Source: Onchidella celtica (lineage: Eukaryota; Mollusca; Gastropoda; Systellommatophora; Onchidiidae). From it: 64,000 bases of DNA. This document shows, one piece after another, positions 41,501 through 53,500 of the stretch. The notes beneath the pieces were generated by a model. The model made no database searches, was not told the DNA's origin, and worked only from the letters and a program-made list of their open reading frames with translations. The translations under genes were made by a program, and so were the position numbers. How positions within the stretch are numbered: position 1 is the first letter of the stretch; every line of letters starts with the position of its first letter. The stretch spans positions 36,866,620-36,930,619 of the forward strand of contig OZ007570.1 of assembly GCA_963931925.1 (NCBI GenBank), in the 5' to 3' direction.

Positions 41501-44500
41501 AATCTGATTGCAATTTTGACTTTGCCATGGTATCTGCCATAAAATTTCCCTTCAGAATGCAAAGTTTCATTATCATATTCCTATGAATGAATGCGTTAAT
41601 TTTTTAAAGCAAAATCCTACAAAAATGTTTTCCGTGGCATCCTAAATGATTGCATAATCATTTTTATCTGATTTTTGTCAGTAATTTCGCTGATTTTCAT
41701 GGCATTAAAAGACCATAACATCTTTATTTTTTATCAGATTTTAAAAATTCTAAAACTGGCTTGTTTCAAATTTCATGCAAAGAAAGTGTGTTTTTGTTCA
41801 TTAATTAAAAAATGCTTTAGCCTTGCTAACTAATAGAGGTCATTTCATGACAACTTATAACCAAAACATTTAGTGGGGTGATACTTATTAGTCGTGTCAA
41901 GAGCCGCAGTATTAGCTGTCCTAGCAAAATTAGTGTTATGGATGTGTTTTGAAAAACCCACTGTAGCCATCATAGTTGATAGGCAGCAGCATAAAATACA
42001 ACATGTATTTTAATCAGCATTCATAATTTCAAGAGTTGAATGTCAGACATTAAGTGACAGATCTTGTTGCAAAAGAAAATTATGGTTAAATTCATCATAT
42101 GTGTTCTTTGTTGCCTCTTTTACATTACAACAACAGCAGAGCCACATTTTTTTTTTTTTTTAAATTGCATATTGTATTGTGACATTGATTAGGAATTAAG
42201 GTGGAAGAGTTGATGAAGCAAAGACTTAGAGATATCAGCATACTTTGGGTTTCAACAAAATAGATGTCCAGATCATATTGGAACGAAATTTTGACATGAT
42301 CCAAAGATTCTGACATTGTCTGAAATATGTATACATATGCCTGATATGATGTATTATCTTCTATTTCATTGTGTCAATGAATGATGCACTTTACCAGAAA
42401 ATGAGAAATTTACAGGCTGATGATTCAATAGAATTAATAATTATTTCAGGCCTCATGTCTGGTCTCACTATGGGTTTGCTGTCACTAGACCCTACAACTC
42501 TGATCACAATAAAAGATGGGGGTACCCCTAAGGAGAGGAAGTATGCAGCGCGGATACTGCCCGTTGTGAAAAGACACCACTTACTTTTAGTAACTCTCTT
42601 GCTATCAAATGCAGCAGCTGTTGAGGCAATGCCTATCTTCCTTGATAGGGTGTCCAATCCAATCATCGCCATTGTGATTTCTGTGACTGCTGTCCTAATT
42701 TTTGGAGAGTGAGTACTGGCCTTGAAGAAAGTCAGTTTACTATGTATTAATATGGACTATATCCTCACCACTCTACAATAATGGCTTATGTCATGTCAAA
42801 ATTGGGAAGCCTCGCTTAAGAAATAATACCCAACTGATACAATGCAAACTAAAAGAGAAAACAGAAAATTTTCGATATTCCGGCTAGCGACTTCATCAAG
42901 GAAAAAAAAAAGAAACAGAAAACAGAAAAAAAGGATAATGGAACAGATAAAACAATCGAACAATAAAAGATTTCAATAGGAAATGTATAGAATCTAAACA
43001 GAATTATTTTGTTTACTTATTTGCGAGTTCTTGCTTGGTCAGCAGCACAGAAGCTTGTCTGCAAATGTGTGGAATTGGCTTATGTCATACTTACATCAAA
43101 AGGCAGCTGACAGTTCATTACATTCCTGAGCATGAGGACTAACAGATAACATTATAGAAAAAAGAAATGCGCCAATAGGAAAATGTAATAATCCAACAGA
43201 ATCATTATGCCATAAGTCACCAAATAATTGTCGTTAGGGGATTGTAGTCTAATTACAGAGAAAAATAGAGAAAATACTGAGTTGTGTTCACTGTTCAGCA
43301 ATGGCTTATAATGTAAAATACCATGGTCCCTTAACAACAGCACCAAAGGACAGGAAATGGAATGTTCAGTTTTTTCTTAACCTCCACCAGAGAGTATGTA
43401 TGTATAGAGAGGTTTCAATATTGGTCGATTTGCACTGCGCGACACGCGAGTCTCCGCAAAACCACTGTTATCATGGAGCGGAAAGTAGTTCGCTGCGGTA
43501 AACAATACCCCTTTGTGCATAACCACGGGGCATAAGAGCTTACAAACGGCTCTAAATAGTTTCAATCAGCTCAAAAATATGAACAAATCACAGTAAACAC
43601 ATGCACACTATCATTGGTGATGAAGGCGATCTCTTTCAATTTTTGTTTACTGCAGCGACCTAGTTTTGCGATTTGGCTGAAGTGAGATCTCTCTATAATT
43701 TATACATACTCTCTGCCTCCACGCCGCGATGGGCGTGGTTTTGAGTTCTTAAATGTTTTGCGGTGATCGGCATGGGAACATGGGTGGGTCAAGGTGACCA
43801 TGCAGTGTGAAAGGCATGTTTTCATGTTCCAGTTCACTGTCCTCATTGAGACATAATTACCGTCTTATTCCTCGCTGTATCTCTTCTAAATCAAAGCATT
43901 ATGACAAGAACATGTGAACAAGTGAACCACTGGTCGGAATCACAAAGAGTAAGCTTTCAAAGGCTCTCCTCACACTATCAAAAGGTGTAGCATCAACATT
44001 TCAACTGGTGCTCAACAAATTTGCAATATTATCTCATTTCCTCCTAAGCTGACTATCATCTAGAGTTGCCTGTGTCTAAGAACGAATTAGAAACAAGCTC
44101 TGAAATGACTTTACCAAATGTCCACATATATGCATTGATCTGGATGAAACCTTTTGTCTAGTGCTTGGGGGGGGGGGGGGGGGGGGGGGGGGCTAGTTAT
44201 CATACGTCAGATCAAAGGTTTCATTGGTTACTTCATTATCAAGCGTGATAATGGGCATAGCAGGGAATGTTTTCATATAGATCAAGTACAAACCACATGC
44301 ACGGCAGTAGTGTGTTCATCGGCAAGGGTCAGTGCAGCCCAAATAAGATTCCCCAATGGGTAAGGTCACTGACCCACTCAATAACTCAAAAGTGTAAAAA
44401 ATAACCTATGCCACTAGCATAGAGCAGTGGCAATATGTAAGGCATCTTTAATCTGGAAGATGAGCCTTCAGAAACATGTTTGCTGCGCGGGCTGGTTATT

Positions 44501-47500
44501 TCATTTAGGATTGACTATCATCTAACAGTGGGCATTAACACTTTTAACAGCATAAATTCTGACTTTCAATATACTAAACTTTAAATGTGTCTTTATCCAA
44601 AAAACAAAACAAGCCATGAAAATGCATGTAAATTGCAATTTCTTTGATCAGTACGTCTTATGCCTTCTTTCAATGAAAAAAGAAATGGTAAACGTTCTTG
44701 AGCAGTGTAAATTGTGAATATGTCATATATGTTACATGTGTGATGTTAATCTCATGGTTCAATTTTCTTACATTTTTGTTCATGCAGGGTTATACCTCAA
44801 GCTGTATGTACAAGATATGGATTGGCTATTGGTGCATACCTGAGCCCGTATGTTTGGTCTTTGCGTTTTACTTTAGAGATTTGTGAACAAAATGCAAAAA
44901 TATTCAACTAGATGACCTACCGCGCCTTGCCCGGAATAAACAATCATGTGCTCCCCCGTCCCCTCCCCCCCTCTCTATAAGCAAAGTCAAAATTGGGCAA
45001 AAAGAAAAGGTTGTATGTTGCGAAACTCTGCGTGAGAAATAAAACCCAAACAATACAAAGCAAACTAAAGAGAAGACAGAAAATACACTAAACTAAAGAG
45101 AACACAGAATTCTTTAGTTTACTTAGTATTGTTTGGGTTTTATTTCTCAGGCAGGGTTTCGCAACATACAACCTTTCCTTTTTGCCGAATTTTGACTTTA
45201 CTTAACTACACTCTTGCTTCAGAACTCATGCGCACCAGAACACTATGCACCAAACTGAACGCTTGATACGGTTACATTTTATGACATGAACGGTACTATA
45301 ATTATATACGTGTATTACGAAACAAACATGCAAAAATACAGATGTTACATAGCAATATACATTGTCATTTTTTTAAAATACATGCTTGAAGTAAACAACT
45401 TTTAATTATAGCCATCATCTTCCTTATCTCAATTGCCACCTTCCTGCCAAATTTAAGGCCTGAAGAGTGTATAGTTTGGTCAGTTAGTCATGCCAAAGGT
45501 TGCAAGTTACTGAAATATATATATGGATAACTGTAAGATAGTGCCTTCTACAGAATATGTATTTTATTCAGCTTGTAATCATGATTACACATGTAATAAG
45601 TTATGACCAACTATAGTATAGAAAATCAGTAGAAATCATTATTTGAGTGTGTAGTTATTTTAGTTTTGTAATTGTCATTGTAAGAACATGTAGTGTATTT
45701 CAAGATGGTAAACAAAATATGTAGATGGTTTTACATTTTGCTCCAGTATACTTTGTAAAAATAGGAAGAAAGCATGTACGATTCCATGGCTTTTTGCATT
45801 AATTTTATTCTTTCATTTTCCAATTCAGGCTGGTGTATTTCCTAATGGGGGCATTTTGCATCATCTCCTACCCATTGTCAAAACTACTGGACTGTTGCCT
45901 TGGAACTGATCATGGCACATTTTTTAGGAGAGCTCAGTTAAAAGCACTGATTGATATTCATGGAGAGGACTCACAGGCAGATGGCCTTGGAGCAAGAGAA
46001 GACACGTTGACTCATGATGAAGTGGCAATTATTAAAGTAAGTGAAAATTTGAAACCTGAAGAGGATTTGTTGCTGTAAAGGAAACTAGGAAAATTCGTGA
46101 CCTGCAGTTGTCACATAGGTTTCTGTTGTGTCTTTGTTGAATGTTCTGGAAAATTCTGTATGAAGAAGCACAATGTAAAGATACTGGCATTAAGTCACAC
46201 ATGATCATATCATAATGTAGTTCTGGATGAAGATTAGAATGTCACACAAAAATCCTGAGAAGAAATGAAAAACATGACCCCTAGTAATTGGGATTCAAGA
46301 CTGACCATGACAGTGGAGTCCCGTATAATTCGAAGTCGTTGAGAAATGGATTACACTTCGATTTACCAAAAGTTCGATTTATTTCTGAGCAGAGAAATAA
46401 CCAGTATTAGGCTGTTTGCCCCATACCATACATAAAATTACATCCTTTTTTGCAGACCCACCACCACCAAAGAAAACGCATAGGTACCTGTGTAAGATCT
46501 TTGGATATTTTTTCTTTAGAAGTAACTGTACCGTGGCGATAAAATAAGAAAGCAGCATTGAATGAATGGCTTAGGCCTATTAGTTCAGCAGGCCAGCAAA
46601 CGCTGTTGCCTGTCTTTATCTTGGCTGTATGTTTTGTGTGGGACATCATTAATTGATAAAGACATTCTCCCATGCTCTTGTATGATGTGCAAATGCAAGC
46701 TAACTGCGTTATCCCCACATTGCAATCAGTGGCGTGGAATTACCATTACACACACAGTATAACAATGCTGTACTCGTCTCGTTTGTCTCCTCCCCCACCC
46801 ACCCACCCCCACTTAAGTACTAAGAAACTCCTATAATGTCTCTAGGGCATTGTCATAATTATATTTAAGTTTAATACAGTCATGCGATGCTGTATAGCTT
46901 AGTGAGCATTACGAAAGTGTGTAGCAGAATGGCCCTGTGTAAGGCATGGTGGACACAATGGAAGGCTCGTGGTTCTACTCCGCATTAATGTTACTAGTAA
47001 CTGCCCCATTCTTCGAATGGTAAAAAAAACAAAGCTCACCACTCCAGACCGAAAGGAATCAACACAAAGACATTGATGTCAAGACACATTGGGTCATCCA
47101 CATAAAATCGGCCATTAATAGATAGATAGGATAATATTAGTACAGTGTGCAAGGTAGTGCGCACCGAGAATTTTTTAGGAAGTGATGATGTCATGGGTTC
47201 ATGTGTTCGTAAAACATGAATGATCGGAGGTAGTCAATTAGCGGCATATAGCAAACTCAAAAAAATACTTCCCCACCTTTTCAAGACTCCAAATCTAAAA
47301 AAGAACCTTTTGCGGGTCGAAGGGCGGGCACATGTAAAATTTCACGCAAATCCGAGCTGTGTGAGCGGCAGTAGGTCTTGTTCGATCCTCGAGGCGTGAG
47401 AGGCCTCGATCTAGATCTAGCCTTTCGATAAAGTTTTCTTGGCATGACTGACACTCCGAGATCTATAATAAAAATATTTCCTTCCGAGCTTGAAGCACAT

Positions 47501-50500
47501 TCTAAATATTTCTACACAGTTTTCTTGGTATGAATGAATGGCACTCACCTCATCTGTATAACACTATACTCGGTATCAAAGTTTTCTTGGCGTGGCTGGA
47601 TCGTGAATTTTAGTTTACATTTCTGCTAAGAGGCGGAAATGACAAAATTGACGGAAGTACATTATCACGTCGTATTCGCAATCATAAATTGATAACTGAT
47701 AATTATAACTGAATTTCTGGGAAAAGTAAAGAGTTTCGGGAAAAAATGAGCTCGACACATACGGGCTTAATAAATTTTACATACATGTGCCAAGTTTCAT
47801 TTCTCTACGTTGCGTAGTAAAAAAGCCTTTGCGGTCGCAAAGTTGGACCCAAGCTCCATTATTATATGATACCATACCTGTCATGGTTATGACAGCAATT
47901 GACAAATTGTCTGGTCATAACACCAGCACCATCTCGTGTACACGTGTTGTTGGCTGATTTCATTGGTCATTAGTGCAGAATCACGCTGCGTGCAGGGGTC
48001 CCACCCATACCACTCTCACCCTCCGTGACACATTTCCCACTTGGTCAGGTGGACTTGTAAGAGGAGGGCTCAACAGCATACTTCATGGCATCATTTTCGG
48101 CACCTCTACCCTTCCCCTCAATCATTGCTAAAAGTAATGAGTTGTTGAACAGTCCTGTGTCATTCTATTTGTGGAAATTGGTTTTTGCAGGGCTGGAAAT
48201 CAGAAGTTACATTGAGGATGAGCGCACCCAATCACTTTGATTTATCAGAATTTGGGCAGTTCGAATTTGAATTAACAGTAAATGTTCAATAGAAAGAAAA
48301 AAAGAAAAAAAAACGCACTTCATAATCACTTCGATTTAACAGAGATTTGAATCACCAAAGTTCAGATTACATGGACTCCAGTATATGTCTTTTATATGAG
48401 AAAACCAATCCTGTGTACATTTAATGAATGAGGATGAGGGCTACTTTTGAAATTCTGTGTAGGTTCTTTAGGACTGTTATTTAATTGCTGCGGTCATAAC
48501 TTTTACTCAAAACAAATATGAAGATATTATTGGTCTTTTCAACATTGCCCGCTTAGATGTTCTACTCCTGTGTTCACTTGGCTTTACAATTCACAATTGT
48601 TGCTAGTATTGGGGAAACAGGACATGCATTTGTTCACTATATGCTTATGTATGCATTATCTAGCATGGCATGTGTGATGATGAACTCAGGTGAAAAGTCA
48701 GTAAAATGAAAACTTTAATACAACATTTTAGCAAAGACAGACTACACAATAGTATAAACTTGAAGAGTTCTTGCTCCATCCATATGAAATCCTAAGTGAG
48801 CTTGTTTTCTAGCTGGAGCGGATATGGTGCATATGAATGATAAATGACCGGCAAATCAGAGATCATGGGTGGACAATGCACATTGTGTTCCATTCTTATC
48901 CAATGTCAACAAGTACTTCCAGCAAAGATGAAATTGAGGAAAGTATTATCTCAGGGAATCACCATTGAAAAGCAAGTGCAGCATCCTCACTTTCTTCCTA
49001 TCTGTTTTGGTCTCTTTATCAGGGATGCCTTGATATGAAAAACAAAACAGCTGGAGATGCAATGGTGAAGATTGAAGAAGCTTTCATGCTGAATGTAAAT
49101 GCAAGAATGGATCATGAAACAATGACTCATGTAAGTTTAAAAGATAGAATATATATATGTAAACAGTCTGTGCTAGATTTATAATGGGGTGTGATGTCCC
49201 TATTAATAGAACCTGTAATATAGTAGATACAGAAAATGCATGAAGCTGTGGGACTCATTCTTAGATTATGATTCTTTATTTTCCAAAACTTCATTATGAT
49301 ATTACAATTCTTAGTCTGTCGTGTATAGGCAGGTAGACATCTATCCTATTCATTATTCATGCCAATTCAAGAAACATTACTAACAAGAAATTCAGACGAG
49401 AGATAAGATGTTGATTATTCTGCCTTACCAGGTGATACACAATCATGTAATTCTTGAAACATGAAATGGTCGTATAGAAATTTTAGTTGGCCTGATTGGG
49501 TACATCACACTATGGATGTGATCCCAGCCAACATCCCTACATCAATTCAACATGGATGCATGGGACTTTCATAGGGTTGGTAGGACTACTATAGGTGTGG
49601 ATTCCGTATATTAAACTGATGTCGGGGGAATGTCGCAACCAGTAGATCCACGTAGGAACGATGTCAATTCCTGTATGCAAACTTGACAACAGTCCTGCAT
49701 GTCACACACTGTAGGGTTTGCGGACTGGGATAGCATTAGAATCATATACTTCATTAATTGTTTACTTGACATGGATATACAGTAGAATCTGGTTTTGTGA
49801 TATAGACTCTGTTGGGTAATTTAGCTCAAGCTGGGGAATGATAAGTGGTAACTTTCATGAATAAATCAGTATCTCTTTTAAATGTCAAAATTTTGCAGTT
49901 CAAGTTTTATTGAGAACTTCTCTAAAAATTTTGTGTGTACTTCAGCACCTGAGAAAATTTGGTATCTATGTATGGTACTTTTACTCTGAAACAGATGATT
50001 GAGCGTGGACACTCACGTATCCCTGTCTATGGAGTGGACAGATCAAATGTTTTGGCCCTGTTGCTGACGAAAACTTTGATCAAACTGGATCCTGATGATG
50101 CAGTTCTTGTCAGTGATCTTGTCGGAGATGAACGTTACTCACGGGCCGCCTTGTTCATCAACTCTGACATGCCTTTGTTTGACTTACTGAATCTGTTTCA
50201 GACAGGGCGAAGTATGTCATTTTCAGTGAGACTTGTACTTGCCACTACAGATTTTACTTTTTGTTATTTACATAATTTTGAAGCAATCATATTACAACGG
50301 AGCACCTACATAACGTCATGGTGCTAACCTTTTTGCCTAAGTCATTGCCCTATCCATGGTGCATCTATTAATTAAAAATCATTTAAAAGTGCCAAGCCAT
50401 TATCCTGCAAATACAACTTTCTGTATAGTCTAATGGCCTAACTCATTTATAGACGTAGGCCATTTTGGTTCAGGGGTTGTGTCAGCCAGGGTGGATGATG

Positions 50501-53500
50501 GCCACTTTTACCTAGAGTCATTTTGGCCTGTCTGACTGCATTGCAAAAGAATTTAAATAAGTTTTTTGCGATTTTCTCAGAAGTGCAAAAAGTGACTTAG
50601 GCCAAAAGGTCAGCACCATGACGATAAGTACCTAAAACTTTATGACTACCAGACCAAAACTTATCAAACTTTATGTACTGCCTCAATTTTTGATGATAAA
50701 TTACTTGGACACATCCGTATTGGACAAAATTCAGTTTTTAATACTATTATTTTTCATGGTTTTTTGAGCCACAAAATATTAACACATTTTCGTGGAGTAG
50801 AATGGAAAAGTGTGGTTCAAGATTTCGTCATTACTATAATGTGACCACTGTTCTACAAACGGCACTTTAACAAGTACTAATAACAATAAGAATTACTTGG
50901 AAGGGAGCATTGAGTTACTGTGGGAAAAGTTCCAATTAATTTTTCTGACTAGTCTGATAGTTGTTATTTTTAATAGATTTTTACCAAGCAGCATCAGAAA
51001 AGTCAAACATCTTTCATTTTAAGGTGGATAATGTTTTTGGTCAGGACCAATGCATTTTGTGTGGACTCCTTGACTATTTCACCAGAAATATAGCCTCCAT
51101 TCAATATTTTTTTTTGGTATAATCTTACATTTTTGGTTAAGAAAAAGTTAATAAGCCAAACTTTTTAATTCATCACCCTGACTGAAAAGCATATGTAAGC
51201 CTCTCAGAAATCCCCCCCCCCCCCCCCAAATTAGCCCATGTTTGTTTGTCATTTGCTGGGATCACCACTTCCCCAACCCAACCCCCTCTTTGGCAAGCCT
51301 GTGTGCTTTACGGATGGCTCCCTGTGCATAACACTAGACTACAAATGGACACGCGACATTTCTCTTGTTGTGCCCACAGGTCACCTGGCTGTGGTAAAAC
51401 ATGTCAAGAAGACAGAGACTGCAGAAGCTGATCTGGAACATGCAGAAGCAGCACCACTGCTGGTTAACATCGAAGAGACTGACAGAGGCCTGCCTGTAGA
51501 AGATGATATTCCGGAAGGAGTAAGAAGACTTCTTTTTCAGCGCTATAATCATGGTATTTTCAACAAGTCTAAAGTTGTTTCCTGCCCCCCAGCAAAAACA
51601 AAAAAGAATCCTCTCTCCCCTTATTAAGGGCAAACAACAAGGAAACTATGCAATAAATTCCAAAAGAAATGAAAATGAAAGCAATTAGTCAAATTTATTG
51701 ATTGGCTCCCTTTGAATGTCTTTGGGGATACAAAGGGTACAATCAATAAGAATGAAAATTTTAGGAGCAAACGTACTAGTCTGTGGGAACAACTTTATAT
51801 TGATGTGCCCTGTCAGTATAGCTACTCATTGGTGGGAGTGAATATCTTTGTTTTATCTCAACAAAAAGGTGCCCCAATAAGACTTGCCTCGTTTGTAAAG
51901 ATTGATGTTTCTGGAGGACCACTGCTCTGGGCTTTTGCATCTCAATGAGGCTGTCCAAGTTAGTCCTGTTAATATTGCCATTATATTTATCCTCTCTTTC
52001 AGACAGTGATTGGCATTATTACCTTGGAAGATGTGATGGAAGAACTGTTACAGGAAGAAATAGAGGATGAGAAGGACATTGTGCAGGAAATTTCTCACAA
52101 ACTACAGTTTTCATTGGCAAAACGAAGAAAGAGTAGGGTGAGTTACCTGTCCAACGAAACAATTAATGATAATAAAAGCATTCATCACTTTTGTGCAAGT
52201 ATTGTCATCTGTCAAAGCCAGGACCTTTGCAGAGTAAACAGGTGATTGATGTAATAACAGTTGATCATCAAGTTTTCAGCCATAAGTGAATGGAGTAACA
52301 TATCCTTTATCGAACCAGCGCCTTCAAAAAATGCAAACTTCTTTTGGCCATACTGTAAAAAAGCTTAATGCACTGCCACAGCCAGTGTTTACACCCATGA
52401 ACTGAGTGACGTTTGGCCGAATGGGTTGTGTGTGTTTCTCTTTTCAAAGCCTTGTAACAAATGTTACTCATCAAGCAACCAGAAATTGAAACTGGGCATT
52501 AAGTAAAGCACATGCTATCTACATGTGTAAATTCAAATATGTGAGCTTCATGAAACTTATGCACAAGATTCAAAGTGGAAATTGGTTATTCCGCTTCCTT
52601 GCAGTACTGCCACCAATGACTAACAGACCGGATTACACCTTGTTCTGGTTTCACCAAACGGTACAAACTATTTTAGTAAATATCAGCCAAACAGTAACTG
52701 ATGCACTTTTTTCTGGATATTGTCTCTGAAGTTTTCATTTGATCAGATTGGGAAATGAAAGTTGCCATCAGTGCAGTTGCTAAGAATTCACTCTCTGGCA
52801 TACCGAATAAAGACATTCCAGGAAGGGGGAAATAAGGTGTTACCTCATTGTTTTTGCTCCTTTTAATGATAAAACAAGTATTTACGGTCAACAAATGCAG
52901 TACTAGCATTTTGTCATCGTTACCGAAAATTATTATTTGATGCTGGGAAAAAAATAAAGATGGTGTGTTGCTGGTATCTTAATGTACTTTGGTTGTTCGA
53001 TATTGTGACATGTAGTTAGTGCATGCTGAAGACTTCTTTCTCCCTCATGGCCTTAACCAATAATGTACAAAATGACATTCTCAGGACTAATCGCAGCCTC
53101 TTAACTTTAATACCACAGAATGTTGAGGAAGGAAGAATATGAGCTGTGCTTGAAATTATTCTGTTGCAATCACTATGCACAGTCATCCTCTTAATACTTC
53201 ACTCTCACTGATACACAATAGTAACTCTGTAAAGATTTTAAGACATTAGGAATCTTTGATGAGCAAATCATGTTGTTGGGGGTGAAAATGTGAAATTCTG
53301 GGACAAAAAATGTGTGAAGGAGACATGACAAATGAGGGTCACCAACAAATTGTAAAGGAATTCTATATCATGAAAGTAGAGTAGTATGGAGCTCCTTTAT
53401 TTTATATTTTTTAAATAGTGAAAACTATCATTTGGAATTTCAGTATCATGAGAATCATTTCCAGTTCATTATAATTACATGATAAACATGGTATTACAAG

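Larger units (their letters stand above)
38503..42449. other. Intron 1, with repeats
   Basis: This 3947-base intron contains an ATCTAGA patch with a GAA repeat (38926-38968), an R2 repeat copy (39248-39404, minus), a LINE fragment (39465-40443) and a tandem repeat (40508-40772). A region at 40830-41060 is shared with intron 2. No other exon is evident. Confidence 0.75.
42709..44787. other. Intron 2, with repeats
   Basis: This 2079-base intron holds R2/R3 repeat pieces (42795-43360), a LINE-D-type 3' tail (43076-43140), a TIR element (43388-43715) and a 26-base G run at 44167-44192. Confidence 0.7.

Noticed and set aside
46885-46990. tRNA gene
   Set aside because: A- and B-box-like motifs are too far apart and no cloverleaf could be drawn; kept only as a weak SINE-head suggestion.
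51712-51948. Additional coding exon in intron 7 of the DUF21-CBS gene
   Set aside because: Including it would break the join between EG (exon 7) and TVIGIITLEDV (exon 8), which fits the family, and no family similarity is seen.
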